Of a DNA stretch of 64,000 bases, positions 35,001 through 47,100 are shown in pieces. A program made the translations under genes and the position numbers. The notes beneath the pieces are model-generated. The model was given only the letters and a program-made list of their open reading frames with translations. It was not told the DNA's origin and ran no database searches. How positions within the stretch are numbered: the stretch's first letter is position 1; the number at the start of each line of letters is the position of its first letter. This stretch comes from Coffea arabica (lineage: Eukaryota; Streptophyta; Magnoliopsida; Gentianales; Rubiaceae). The DNA lies in the NCBI RefSeq assembly GCF_036785885.1, contig NC_092317.1, positions 7,628,501 through 7,692,500 of the forward strand, in the 5' to 3' direction.

Positions 35001-36124
35001 GTTCAAAGTAGTCTCTCAGTTCAAAAAATTTGTCCGTCTTGGTGTCTCGTTTGGTATGATTCAGTTTTGGGTTTATCCTAGTTTAGTCTGCTTTATTCTT
35101 ATGATTTTGAGGAGCCCTTGAGGCTATTCAGACGTTATTGCATCTCAAAGACTGATACAACCAATGTCTTGCTAATTGTACAAATCAATTGACCCTGCCG
35201 AACTGGGCCATTCAAACTAGATAAAATCAGACAAGCTTATTGGGATCATACTCAGTAAACAAGCTTATTAGGATCATAGAATTAAAGTACATTAATCGAC
35301 AAAACTTCATTTTGGGTCATTCAAAATGTGAACGAGCCAAACCCAAAAAGAAAAAAAAAAATCATTTCTACCTTTGATTTCTGATGAGCATTTGGGCATT
35401 TTGCCCAAACCCATGCTTCTCCAAGTTGTTTCCTTGGGTCATGATAAATAAATGGTTTTTCAACCCAGACCAAAAAGATTAAATAAAATTAATTTTACCT
35501 TTATTGCTGAAAAAAACTTTACGTAGCTTTTTTTTTATTTTAACCTTTCCACCCTTCTCTTGATCATTGGACCGACTCTAGTGGTTAACTTTTTATAATT
35601 AATCTCACTTTCAACATATCTCAGTTCTTCGCATTATGTCAAATCTCTCTACTCATATTCATATTAAAACAACAGATAGAATTAGTAATCAATCTATTTT
35701 TTACAATGATGTAATTCTAGAACAAAATACAATAAAACTTTGGATATATAACTAATGAATTTATGAAAGGTAATTTTCTATTTTATGCACTAAGGTCAAA
35801 GGATAAGAAGTGGGTCTAGACTCTGATTGCTTGCAAAAGATAAGAAGAATCCTTTATTTAAAAAAAAAAAAAGAATAAAAAACGAAACTGAATGAAAATG
35901 ATAAAATTCCACGGAAGGTTACATCTAGTATTTTTCACTTTAGAATAATGAGAAAGAAAAGAAGAGAATAAAGAACATCAAGTTGGTGAGACTCAAACTT
36001 TCAGAGACTGGGAACGAGGAAACATGACCTTTGACCATGGGAAATGAAAATTAAATCATTGAAGTACGATAAAATTCAGAAAGATTGAAAAAAAACCGTA
36101 AACGAGAATACTAGAGCCCTTAAT
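35001..36124. other. Gene-free spacer
   Basis: AT-rich sequence of about 1.1 kb without a recognised gene or bounded repeat. Confidence 0.4.
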
Positions 36125-36246
36125 CACCGGCCTTTGATCTGGTGGCCACCACCAATGCATTAAATCTTGATGGGTGGGAGACAAGAGTTCAAACCTTATC
36201 TCCCATTAATTTGCCACATTAAAATGGCTCTGCTTTAAAAAATTTA
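36125..36246 (+). mobile_element. Possible tRNA-related SINE fragment
   Basis: Contains 'gatctggtggccaccacc' and a B-box-like 'agagttcaaaccttatc', ending in 'ctttaaaaaa'. It directly precedes another SINE. No target duplication seen. Confidence 0.35.
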
Positions 36247-36371
36247 GGCGGGTACGTAGTGCACTCATCTGGTTCGTTGATGGTTTAATCCGCTCCGAGT
36301 TACCCTTAAACCTCTCCAGGTGCTCCCCCTCCCCTACTGTAGGATGATCTATCATATTGTAAAAAAAAAAA
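36247..36371 (+). mobile_element. SINE, A-tailed
   Basis: 'gcgggtacgtagtgcactca' followed by 'tctggttcgttgatggttta' and an A run at 36360-36371; main SINE family of the window. It lies next to the divergent reductase exon. Confidence 0.6.
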
Positions 36372-36387
36372 GAGAATATTATAGCCC

Positions 36388-36609
36388 TCCATCCCAAAGT
36401 TTTGCTGCAAATTTATACGGCCTGTTTGGATGGATGAATAACCATCTGCAGTAAAGCTCCAATGCTGAGGAATCTGCTGATTTTTATCCACTTCTTGATT
36501 GGTGATCAGTTCCAAGTCAAAAGTTTGGAGGTTTTGTATCATTCTCTCCTTGTTGAAGCTCTTAACAAGAAGATTGGTTCCTTTCTGATATATACACCTA
36601 AGAGCAACC
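36388..36609 (-). pseudogene. Divergent reductase relic G: last exon
   Basis: The reverse strand from an AG acceptor reads [20 protein letters not shown], then a recognisable but altered version of the C-terminal exon ending NFGMEGYN. It is much more diverged than copies A, C and D. The FAGEVFVHP and EELWDGD segments are garbled, and no other exon lies nearby. This looks like an older duplicate. Confidence 0.8.
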
Positions 36610-37504
36610 TAGGATATGTAGGCCATTTTAAACTTAACGGAACTGCTAAAATTGAAGAAACAGTGAGAGAATAGGGTGCTGAATTTGAAAGAATTGAAAG
36701 CTTAAGAGCTAAAATAAAATTTGACAAAAAGTAATGAGCTTCAATTGAACCTGTGGCATCACCTGTGATTTTTCCATTATGTATATAATTGCTTGGAAAA
36801 GTCATATGGTCATATGAGCATATCCAACTTAATTTCTTCAAGGAAAATTGTTGATACCAATGAATATTATGGGATAATATTTTGACACAAACATAGGGGT
36901 TCCAGAGATTTGCCATTATCTTCCCTAGTTGGATGAAAAGGTTATCTCATTGAATCAGTCAATGACTTCGATTTTTTTTTTTCCTTTTTCCGTCTTTTCT
37001 TTTAATTTTATGTTGCTTGAACAAAATGTAGACACAGCTACATATTTGAATTCAGTCTGTATTCGTTTTATTCTGTTTTTAACTATTGAATAAGAGTAAA
37101 AAACCTAGATAAATATCTTCTAAATCTACTTTTACAGAATCCTAATAATTTATAGCTCTGCACTAATTAAATATGACTCATAATAGAATACTTGAACCTT
37201 GTGCATGTTTATGCCATGCTTCATACTTAATAATAGAGAATGAGAGGCGAGGTAGATTGCAATTCCGGTGCACAATGAATTGAAAATGATAGATGCAGGT
37301 CTTTAGTATGTGAAAAAGCAATTGAAAGATCATTTTGCAAAACAGATAATTTTATGGTACTAAGACAATTAAAAATTACTATCTTCTAATGCAATGAAAA
37401 GGCCAAATTAATCTTTAACCTTGCGTCTTGTTGAATTACATAGTTTGTAAGAAACTCTTTGGATCATCATATGGTTCTCAAACATTTATGGAATTTATAT
37501 CAAT

Positions 37505-38310
37505 TGGTTTTGTTTGGATTAGTTGTTTTTGGAGGTGTTTTTCAAAAACTTTACTGTAATTGTGTATATGAAAAACTTTTACTGTAAATGTTTTTTGGAT
37601 TGTTTTTAGAGATATTTTTAAAATATATTTTTGAGTATTTTTATAATTTACAATTTTTTTGGAATTTTTTTTAAAAAATTTTACACGACCCACTACTGTC
37701 CCCTCCCTTTTCCTCCCCCTCTCTCATTTCTCTTCCTCTCCTCCACCCCTCTATTTCGTCCCCTTCCTCCTCCTCCTCCTCCTCCTCTCTCTTTCCTCTC
37801 CCTTCTCCCTTCTCCCCCCTCCCCTCCTTCCCCCCAACCCCAAACCCCTCTCCTGCTCGCGGGTTGTGACTGCAACTTTAGCCACCACTCTAACCACGAT
37901 CGTCTTGGTCGCGGCTTCTGGTCGTAATCAGATTTGATTGTGACTAGGAAGGTTGCGGTCAGTTGAGGGGAAGGAAATTGAGGGGCGGGGAAAGGGAAAG
38001 AAGAAAGGAGGAAGGAGAAGGAGAGAAAGGAGGAGGAAAAAATGAGGAGGAAGAGGAGAGAGGGAGGAAAGATGGGCGGAGAGAGAGAGGAGAGAGGAGA
38101 GAGGGTCGTGGGTGTGGGGGTGGTAACGGTAAGGTGGTAGCCGTGGTGGTGGAGTGTGATGGATAGTTGTGTATTTTTTTGTATATTTGGAGTTATTTTT
38201 GATATATTGTATGGATATGGTATTTTTGAAGTTGTTTTTATTTGTGTATTACTGTAGCATTGTAGATGAAAAAATTATTTTTCAAAAAAATTTGAATCCA
38301 AACAGAGCGA
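37505..38310. mobile_element. Foldback element with pyrimidine and purine arms
   Basis: The outer ends 'ttttgtttggatta' and 'tgaatccaaacagag' are inverted relatives, each followed inward by 'tactgta'-type AT-rich sequence. Inside lie an almost pure C/T tract (about 37693-37858) and an almost pure G/A tract (about 37967-38107) on the same strand, able to pair as an imperfect hairpin. Proline-rich and Arg/Glu-rich open frames here are by-products of the base bias. Family unknown; target duplication not found. Confidence 0.6.
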
Positions 38311-39525
38311 TTAATGACTACTTATACACATCATTTTGTCTAAGGTCCTGTTTAATTGATAGGAACGTTGATCAAGTGATCAATTACTAGTTGTCGATGT
38401 CATTTTACGTTACATAAATATATTGGCATGATCTTTTTCTTGTATATAATAAGAGGTAGACAATTTCTAATCGATGAAATGCTCCCCCTCCACCCTTAGT
38501 TCAATAAGCTTTTCAACTTCAAAATTTTATTCTGGTTTTTACTTGGTCCACCTTAATTTTCACTTGGACATATACTTGCGAAGAAATTCCAATCAGCATC
38601 CTTTTCCCAGATGATTCCAAGAAGCCATTTGCCTCAACGCTCTACGCCAGGGCGATTGCGTGATAATCGAATGTATTTTTAGGGTATCATAAATCTAATC
38701 AATTACGCTGTTTTGTGTGGCATGAACAAACAAACTGTTAAGACAATTACAAAGCCTCCATCAACAAAAGTGTCAACATCCACAACAAATACAACTGTAG
38801 ATTATATAAATTAATTAAGCATGATCATGATAAACTATTAATCTTCGTCTGTATTGGTTGACAGAAATGAAGTTATTATACTTTAACAAATTTAATATAT
38901 ATTTATTTATTTATTTATTTTTAAAAAAGAAGAAATCATTCTTCTACATTCTCAATAATACCCACAAAAGCTCATTGGTTGTTAGAGTTATTGGTGAGGG
39001 TAAAGTTTAGGTTAAGAATTTTTTTTTTTTTTTAAACACTCCCTCTCCCCCTTACACCCTTTCCAATTTTAACCGTTAGGTTTAGAATTTGAACCCTGAA
39101 TTCTATAACTTGAATTCTATTTTGCAATGCTTATTTTCGTACAAGACGTGCCTTCAAATTTAACTGAGCATTGCAGTCAATTCGGTCAATTTGTATAAAC
39201 CACAAAATTAGATTGCATTAAAGAAAACACACGTAAAATGAAAAATATAAAGGAAAAAAAAACAATCATTAAATTTTCCCAGCTGGTAAGGTCAAATAAT
39301 ATATTCTTAGCCTGCAATGTCTCTATCATATTATGCTTTGCTGTTGAAAGATGAAATCGGCAAGATTTACTGTGATCCCAAACCACAAGAAATTATTTTG
39401 CTGGCAAAAGCTTTGGCTTTATCGACAGTACAAGGAGTCTGGAGGTGGTAAATTCATGGTATTAAAAAGGGCTTTCCATCCATGGAATTGTATCAGAAAA
39501 TTTGAAGAGGTAGAATTAATCAAAA
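38311..39525. other. Upstream region of the CASP-like gene
   Basis: About 1.2 kb with no gene. It contains an (ATTT)n run near 38900 and a weak TATA-like 'aatataaagg' near 39244. The proximal promoter and leader of the next gene presumably lie here. Confidence 0.4.
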
Positions 39526-41079
39526 ATGGCTTCAAAGCAGATAATTAATTCAGCCCTAGTCTTGAGGGTCATCACTCTTTTGGCGCTGGGTGCCTCAGTT
39601 GTGCTTTTGGTTCTTAACAATTGCAAGCTCAGTGATGGCGCTAAAATATTCTTTGCTGATCTCCATGCTTACTGGTAAGACTGCATAATTTCGAAATAAA
39701 GTTCTAAATCTAGCTTATTCTAATCCAATTGTAATTTTGAAAAACAAATCCTACTTGACAATGCTAACTACAGGGCCGGGTCTCACTCCTGTTCAAGAAC
39801 TAATTAAAAGTTTTCAAATTGTTTAAGATTTCTTCTATTCATAGATTTCGTTGGTTGATAATTGGTTTAAGAGATCATAAACCATAAAATTACATGATCT
39901 CAGGACTCTGATTTCTTTTTTTCTTTAACTTAGAATGGCAGAATTCTAATATTTTGAGCATGTAAACAGCAATATATTTGTGCAAATTAAACCTAGTAAA
40001 TCCTGCATTTTTTTAAAAAAAAAAAATCGTCAAACAGCTGATAGAGTTAATTATCTTAGTCCAGCTTAATCATATAAAGTCTCATTAATTCTGGAAATAA
40101 ATTCATTATAACAGGTATGCTGTGGCTGTGGCAGGCGTCGGCTTCATCTACACTCTCATCCAGCTTCCCTTTGCAGTATATCACGTTAGCACAGAGAAGA
40201 GGTGGATTCGCAACGGCTGTCTGCCGGAGTTTGATTTCTACGGCGATAAGGTTCTCTCATACACTTCCATAATAACTGCCATAAGTACCTCTTCAATAGC
40301 TCAAATAATAGAAAATGAAGCCAATTCAATGCAGTTATGGTCGCTGGAATTATTACGCTGTTGCCTAGCATTAATATGTTTACATTAAGGTTGCATGAGG
40401 AAGCTAGGAATTATTTCTGGGATCATTGCATGGTTGATTTTTTTGCTGTCTCAGACGAGACAAATTTTATCTGGTGAAAGAAAGAAGAAGAAAATATGTC
40501 GTAGAATGAAGATTAAAAAAAGAAGACAATATCAGAGTATGTCTGAAGAACATTGTAAATTTGCACCGAATACTGAAAGCTGCACATTATTCTAGTGCAA
40601 ATAAACCCCCATAGACAACCATGCTTAGCGATAAAAAAATTTTATTCATCATCTTAATTTTGAGTAAACTATTTGTAGAATGGGTTTAGTTCTCTGTACA
40701 GAAAAGACAAACCAAGGAGATAACAATTATGTAGACCAGTAGTAATTTCCAAGAAAGATTGTTGGCCGTTTCTAGAAATGATTCTTTATCTTGAAATCTG
40801 CAGGTCATCAGCTTCCTTTTGGCAAGTGGAGTTGGAGTGGGATTTGGTGTTACCTTCGAGCTTAAAAGATACCTCGATGTAGTTTCTGTTGCTGCTGTAG
40901 TATTAGGTGCCAATGCCGCAGAGGTAGATGAAGAGAGATCAAAAGCATCCGACTTCCTTGATAGAGAGAACATTGCTACTGGTATTCTACTTGTAGGATT
41001 TGTTACTATGGCCATAACCTCTATTCTCACATCAATCATGAAGTCACCAAGTACTAAAGGAGGAGGATTTTTTCGATGA
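39526..41079 (+). CDS. CASPL4D1: CASP-like membrane protein, subfamily 4D type
   Basis: Three exons (39526-39674, 40115-40250, 40804-41079) splice in frame to 186 residues, a normal CASPL length. There are four hydrophobic spans: about 10-30 (VLRVITLLALGASVVLLVL, with the conserved first-span Arg14), 50-70 (YAVAVAGVGFIYTLIQLPF), 96-115 (VISFLLASGVGVGFGV) and 152-173 (IATGILLVGFVTMAITS). Both ends should face the cytosol. CASP-like proteins are small MARVEL-related proteins that form plasma-membrane scaffolds; true CASPs build the Casparian strip, while CASPL4 roles are poorly known. Both introns are AT-rich; the second (40251-40803) holds a chance open frame. No breaks. Subfamily naming is from memory of the protein pattern. 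Confidence 0.88.
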
Positions 41080-41366
41080 GAAATATTGGTCTATAGGGGA
41101 ACTGTTGGAAGAAATTATCAAATTTGTCTGTGAATTTTTGAATCAATTGGGAGAAATTTTGTCTGAATAATGGATGATGATGTTCTAGCCTGTGAATACT
41201 GAATATTACTAGTTTATGCTTTGCAATACTCATGCACTCAAAGCATTTCGATTTTGGATATCATCTGCATCATCAAGAAATTGCCTGTCCATTACCATTA
41301 TAGCTTGGAGGCCTTTTGACCATGCTGCTTTTGCAAAGCCGAATTCTCTCTCACACCTTGATATGT

Positions 41367-41609
41367 GCTCCTTTTGTCCTATAATTTGAGTCATATTTTG
41401 AAAAATTCAAATTTTGAGAGAACATGCAATCATTATGTATTTTCGGACATATTTATAATATGCTAATGCTCCCACATTTAAATTCTATGATAGTGTATTG
41501 ATGTGTGGAGGGACTAACTTTTAAATGCTAAAAATGGAAAGGTAATAAAAGTTTGTAGTGACTTTTAAAAATGACTCTTGTTTTAGGACAAATAAAAAGT
41601 GAAAATAGG
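41367..41609. mobile_element. Stowaway-like MITE
   Basis: 'ctccttttgtcctataattt' near the left end pairs with the complement of 'gttttaggacaaataaaaag' on the right, the widespread plant 'CTCCCTCCGTCCC' terminal type. A TA duplication is possible, but the ends are diverged and approximate. Confidence 0.55.
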
Positions 41610-41772
41610 TATTAACAAGATTGGTTAGGAAAACAAGATTATGTTAAGTCTGTAGTACAATAGTTCATTCTATACATTGGATATTTGTTTACTTTCATAT
41701 ATAAAAAAAGGCTATTAAAAAATTTGCTAGGGTTCTAAAGTCATTACAAATTTCAAAATATTGTATTAACCC

Positions 41773-41860
41773 TTTTTTTAAGTAGGAAGTTTTGAACTAG
41801 GTCTCCTATTTATAATTATTTCCACCGTATCACCCAACCAAACCCTCCCGATTTGATGCC
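41773..41860 (-). mobile_element. Possible tRNA-related SINE
   Basis: On the reverse strand, 'gtttggttgggtgatacggt' precedes a B-box-like 'cctagttcaaaacttcc' and an A run. No target duplication verified. Confidence 0.35.
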
Positions 41861-42636
41861 AAATTACCATTTATTGTTTTGTCATTGTCATTTTTTATTA
41901 TAGCCTCAAATTGGCCAAACGATAGCCAAGTAGCCAACCTACTATGCGCAAGATTGAAAGCTTTTTAGAAACTTCTTTGTCAATGCAAACAAAACTCCAA
42001 AGTACATATATGTTACCCTCAAATCAAAATCAGAATACTCTCATCTGTCATCAAATAAAATAGAATTGATAGACTCATAAAAGACACTATCAAACATCAC
42101 TACCTAGCAGGAGGGGGGAAGGGTAACATTGGATATGCATGGCACCGACTCAAAATACTTTCTCAAGATTTTTTTAAAAAAGAAAGAAAATATGAATCGT
42201 GTTTTTCTTCAACAAATTTAGAGATTTTCAATACTAAGGATTCATTTAATAAATTGAGATTTAGATTCTGAAATTTGAACCTGTTAAATTATTAAATTGT
42301 TCAATACTAAAATCCTAACATTTGAACATACTTTGTATTAAGTGATAATTACACCGCTTATCACTTATTTTTTTGAAGTAAGTTTTGCCTAGACAATTCG
42401 AAACTACTCAATTCATTAAAATTTTCTATTTCTTGTTATAAAAAATATTTAAATATATTAACATCTAAACCTATTAAATTTAAATTCTGAATTGAATTAT
42501 TAAACATGGTCTGAGCATGTTGAACTAGGAATTGTAAACTTTGCAGCTTTCCGTATTCTTTAATTTTGAGACCATTTTCAAGTTTTTCCCCATTTAGAAT
42601 TTGGAGCATTATCGATAACCAAATTTAGCACATTCT

Positions 42637-42810
42637 TTTTTTTTTTTTTGTCAACATAATGGGTGTCCGACCCTTCGGCCCGACTAGACCCACTGCGCCC
42701 CGGCCCCCGCCCCCCAAGAGACCCAAGACAGTAGGAGGAGTCAAACTCTGACCACACAACCTGAGACCTAATGAGGCAATCCCAGTACCTGTCGAGCCAA
42801 CCCCGGGGTT
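42637..42810 (-). mobile_element. SINE with 17-bp target duplication
   Basis: Perfect direct repeats 'caaatttagcacattct' flank it (42620-42636 and 42811-42827). On the reverse strand it starts 'aaccccggggttggctcgac', has a B-box-like 'agagtttgactcc', a very GC-rich middle, and ends 'atgttgac' plus an A run. The same 3' end occurs in the SINE at 23048-23229, so the two are related subfamilies. Confidence 0.92.
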
Positions 42811-43947
42811 CAAATTTAGCACATTCTAAGATTACCTTTTTGTAAGAGGTTGAAGCCTAAAACAATTTAATGGGCTAGAACACTAAGGGCTAAACTTTAA
42901 TGGGCTAAAAGGTATTTTAGAAGCTGATACAATTTCTTTCGCGCAGAAGATTCTATTTTTTCTTTTTTTGGGCTTACAGAATGAGACATCATAAGGCTTC
43001 TTTTCAGTTCATGTAACATAGGACTTGGAACGAGCAATATTTGCCACAGGAACCAAGGTTCAAAATGGACGAACTCCAGAACAAATTAGTCCATTTTAGA
43101 TTTTAAACCATAATCATAGTTCCTTAAAGTGGACTAATACAAATGTAATAAACCACTTATGACAGTGCAGGTCCTCTAGGCCGTATAAATTCTAACATGA
43201 CATGAAAACTTCCCTAGCATGAACACCTTTCAAACTCGAATTCCAAGAGTCCTCCTCTAACCGTTGAACCAACGCCAGTTCTAACAATTAATTACTATAA
43301 ATTTCAAGTCTATAAATCCTGACAGTAGCTATTTGAAAATTCTATAGTCCATTTAGAAAATTATTTTTTCCAATTTTTACTCCCCAATAATGATAATCGT
43401 TATAGTTTAAAAGTTTGAAACTGTTGCAATCTAATAGTCAAAACCAATTATTTCACCATTCAACGGTAAATTTATCACAAAAGTATAATACCTAAAAGAA
43501 ATCCAAGAATTCTTAGTCAAGGCTCTTAAGCTCTCCCTGTGTTCCCTTTCCCCCAACTCCTTGTTCCCACATCGGTTATGAGAGGTGTGTGTGTAGGATT
43601 TAAGGTCCGTGAGTTTATCCAAAAGTCAGCAATTGCCTTTTGGGTAAACTGGTGGAATTACCTTAGATTCTGTGTGTGTGTTTCTTTGCGCTGTTGAAAG
43701 AAGAAAAAGAAATCCAAGAATTCTAGGTAACTAAAAAGTTAGCTTTTCATATTTTTTTTTTTTTTTTGAGGGAACTATAAAGTTAGCTTGGGTAAATTGT
43801 CTGCACATATATTTTTCCCTCGACCCAACTATGCTGCAGACGCACTAATATTAAAATAAGGACATGGGAACAAGACAAATACCAACCTTCGAGCCTGTCT
43901 CCAGCACTACCTAATAGTCTTTTGTAAAAACCTCTTAATGCAAAGCT

Positions 43948-44083
43948 AATTTAAGGCCCAAATCATTGTCCAAGGCTCGGCACAAAAACTCCCCTCCAAA
44001 CAGCGGAAGCATCCAGATAACTCCACCAGCATCTGCAGCATTTGGATTTTTCGCAGCAGCCCCATTCACATCTGCGTTAACCC
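43948..44083 (-). mobile_element. LINE relic: RNase H domain fragment
   Basis: The reverse strand reads WVNADVNGAAAKNPNAADAG then GVIWM. This matches the start of the RNase H-like domain (pattern W-x-N-x-D-G-A...NP...AGGV) found at the end of plant LINE reverse transcriptases. Expected residues after this are diverged, and no reverse transcriptase lies nearby. It could also be an old host RNase H-like gene fragment. Confidence 0.6.
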
Positions 44084-44105
44084 AGTGCTCAGCATTGCAT
44101 GTTAA

Positions 44106-47100
44106 TCCTACCAACAGAAAAAGGAAAAATTAATCCTACGTCGACTACTTATTTTATTTTATTCTATATACTTTAATCACTATATTATATGGGACGAGGG
44201 ATGGTTTGGAGGAGTGTACGTGCGTGTCTGTGTGACTGCATATATTTTGATGAACTGTTATAGTCGTAAAATCAATCTTTTCAAGGGTTTGGCTAATGGA
44301 TGTCCAATAGACACTTGTTAAGAGGGTTCTTACGTGTTGATTTTGAAAAAAGTGTCAATTTTTTTTTTCTGAAAAGTGTATTTAAACACAGTCAGTGGGT
44401 ATAATTATTGTGATTGTGTGTAGTGATAAAAAGTTAGGTGTAATTTAGATTTGTTAATGAGTGCCTGATCCTATTCAAAAAATCCTTTTTTTTTTCTTTT
44501 TGGAAATTGCTTATTACTACTACTTACTGGTTCATATGACGCATACAAGATTTAAGACAAGTTCATACAAACATATATGGATAGGAGATTATTTGAGATA
44601 TTATTTGAAATATTTATATAGTACTTTTTATAATGTGATATATGTGAAATAAAAAAAGTAATTGAGAAGATAAAATGATTGACTGAAAAACGTGTATATG
44701 ATGCAAGCAAATAAGTTTTTGCAAATAATGTGTTAGTGTTTAATAAGAGTCTTTGAACCTAAGCTGTACTTAATTGATCGCTTAACCATATGGAAACATA
44801 GATCTTGAGCCGAATGATTTATAGGGCTCCAATAAACTATATCATCGTTCAGTCATCTTCAACTTGCAGTTAATCATGTTCTCTTTTTCAGAAAGATAGC
44901 CCCCAAAAATTTCTTTTCTCCAACTTGTTAGAGTCATAATAAGGTAGACAATAGATGAAAAGCTGCTGATTTAAGATCAAGATACACTGTTGAATAACGT
45001 GTCAGTTAAAAATCTTCATTGAATGTGCAAAGTAAATTCAGTTCTCTAAACAATTTATAGAAACTTCTTGCACTTAGAAAACAATTTATAGAAAAAAGAC
45101 ATCGAGTTGAGTTGATTCCTCTTCTTGCAATTCGTGGGATTCGTCCTCAGTTATATGTGTTTTTCTTTTATCTATTACTTTTAGGATGCAATCAACAAGA
45201 AGCCCTTCTCTTTTCTCTCTTTGAAAAAAAAAGAAAAGAAAAGAAGAGTTCCTTTACTTTTAACCTATTAAGTAATTGATCAATGACATTCTAAGATGAT
45301 CCAGTTTTCTCCTCACTGCCCTCCAAATGTTTATCTCTGCACTAACAAATTTATCTTATTTGTAAGCAGAGAGTTAGGACTACTTTTTAGTCTAAATTAG
45401 GAAAATTAATCAAGAATTAAGTCACTCTATAGAATATACAAATTAATAAAAGGAATTAACGCCAATTTATATCACGGAGTTCTGCATCAACTTCAAAAAC
45501 TTGAGATATAACAAAATTATACAGTCCATACTTTAATTTGTTGAAACATAGATTTCATACGTGCATTTAATTTCTTTTTTTTTTTTTAAATTCTTGGCAT
45601 ATGCAGTCTCAAATTTTTTTCCCCTTTTCTTCAAAAAAAAAAAAGAAGAGAGTTAAACATGTAGACAGGAGAACGAGAGAAATAAATATATGTGGGAATA
45701 ATATTGATGTATTTCTCTTGTGTTTGGTCATGAGACAAATAATGACATTGAAGAATATAAAAAATAAAGAAGGCGAATTCTAGTAGTTTACATATTCTGT
45801 TGAAAGAATGGGGACATGATGGGAGTTGGATTCTCACACATGCAGCATCCAGAAGAGAATGTCTTTAGCAATCATCAACCCCAATAGTTCTCCATCCAAA
45901 TCTAATCATGCTTTTATAAAAACTAATCTCTATTTTAATCACCAAACCAACTCTTCTCACTTTTTTCTTTCTTAACAATTTGTTACATGCATGCCTACTT
46001 TTTCAACTATTGGTGCATAATATGTTTTGTTTGGCTTTTTTAGATGACCAAACACTAGCTTTACCTAGCTTTAATCGTACTTAATTAAGTTTAATACACC
46101 AAAAATAGAAAAGGGTGGGGTAATGATGTGGTGAAAAATTATTGCATGGAGTATGAAATGGGGACCCTACATCTTTTTGAGACCGGCAGCCACCAAACAG
46201 GAGGCCACATTTTAGGTGTCGGAGGAGAGCATCCTTTTCTTGAGATTCCTTTTAGGCTTTTTTTTTTTTTTTTTTTTTATCTTCGTTGAGTTGAGATGAG
46301 AAGAGAAATAATCTGCTGCAAGCTTTGGCCTACTCTCCATGTATAATGTATTGCCAACCCCACCAAGAATTAGAATGCTTCCGTACAAAAAGACCACAAA
46401 AGAAAAAGCCTAAATGACAACATTATGATCAAACAGGTAACTCGGATTATTTTGGCAAGAAAAATATAAAATTATTTTGGCAACCCATGTACATATTATC
46501 AAACTGGATTCATTGAAACTTTTATATATATAAACAAAGATAAAAAGATCCCACGCGTATATTTGTGAAACGCAGGCTTAATTGTTGAGCTTGATTTCCA
46601 TGGAGTTTCTATGATTTAGACAGAAAGCAGTTGGGATCCTCTGTGCCTCTATTCGATGCCAAATTCAGTGTCAGTTTCACTTATCATTTGAGGGCAGAAG
46701 AAATTTAAATAAACAGTATATCACAAATTAAATAAACAAGATATTTGATATAAATATAAAAGTAGCACTGATTTGCCACTGAAAAAATTGAACTGAGGAT
46801 CCCATGTAGCATTTGGTACAGTTATATATGGTGCGAGCTATTTATGCATATTCCATATTCTTACCATATATGTTCAACCTTGTCTTGATAAACGGTACTT
46901 GCTAGAAGTATATAGTAATATTTTTCATGCAGGATATCTGGATTGTTTGATATGTATAATAATGAACTTGTAGGAAAATGGAAATTAAAATGAAAAGAAA
47001 AATTAATCCTCAATTAATCTTGCATGAGTTTTTCTCTAACAAGGGAAACTCACCCTCAATCATACATGTACTTGACAAATTAATTTGAACATGAGGTTAG

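Noticed and set aside
37631-38166. Proline-rich and Arg/Glu-rich open frames
   Set aside because: Base-composition artefacts of the pyrimidine and purine tracts in a foldback element.
40122-40595. Frames running past the end of CASP-like exon 2
   Set aside because: They read through a clear GT donor into intron 2; the spliced frame gives the full four-span protein.
43560-43690. Segment resembling the 'cccacatcggttatgagagg' ends of some LTR-type fossils
   Set aside because: Too short, with no paired terminal repeat and no internal region recognised; at most a small broken fossil fragment.
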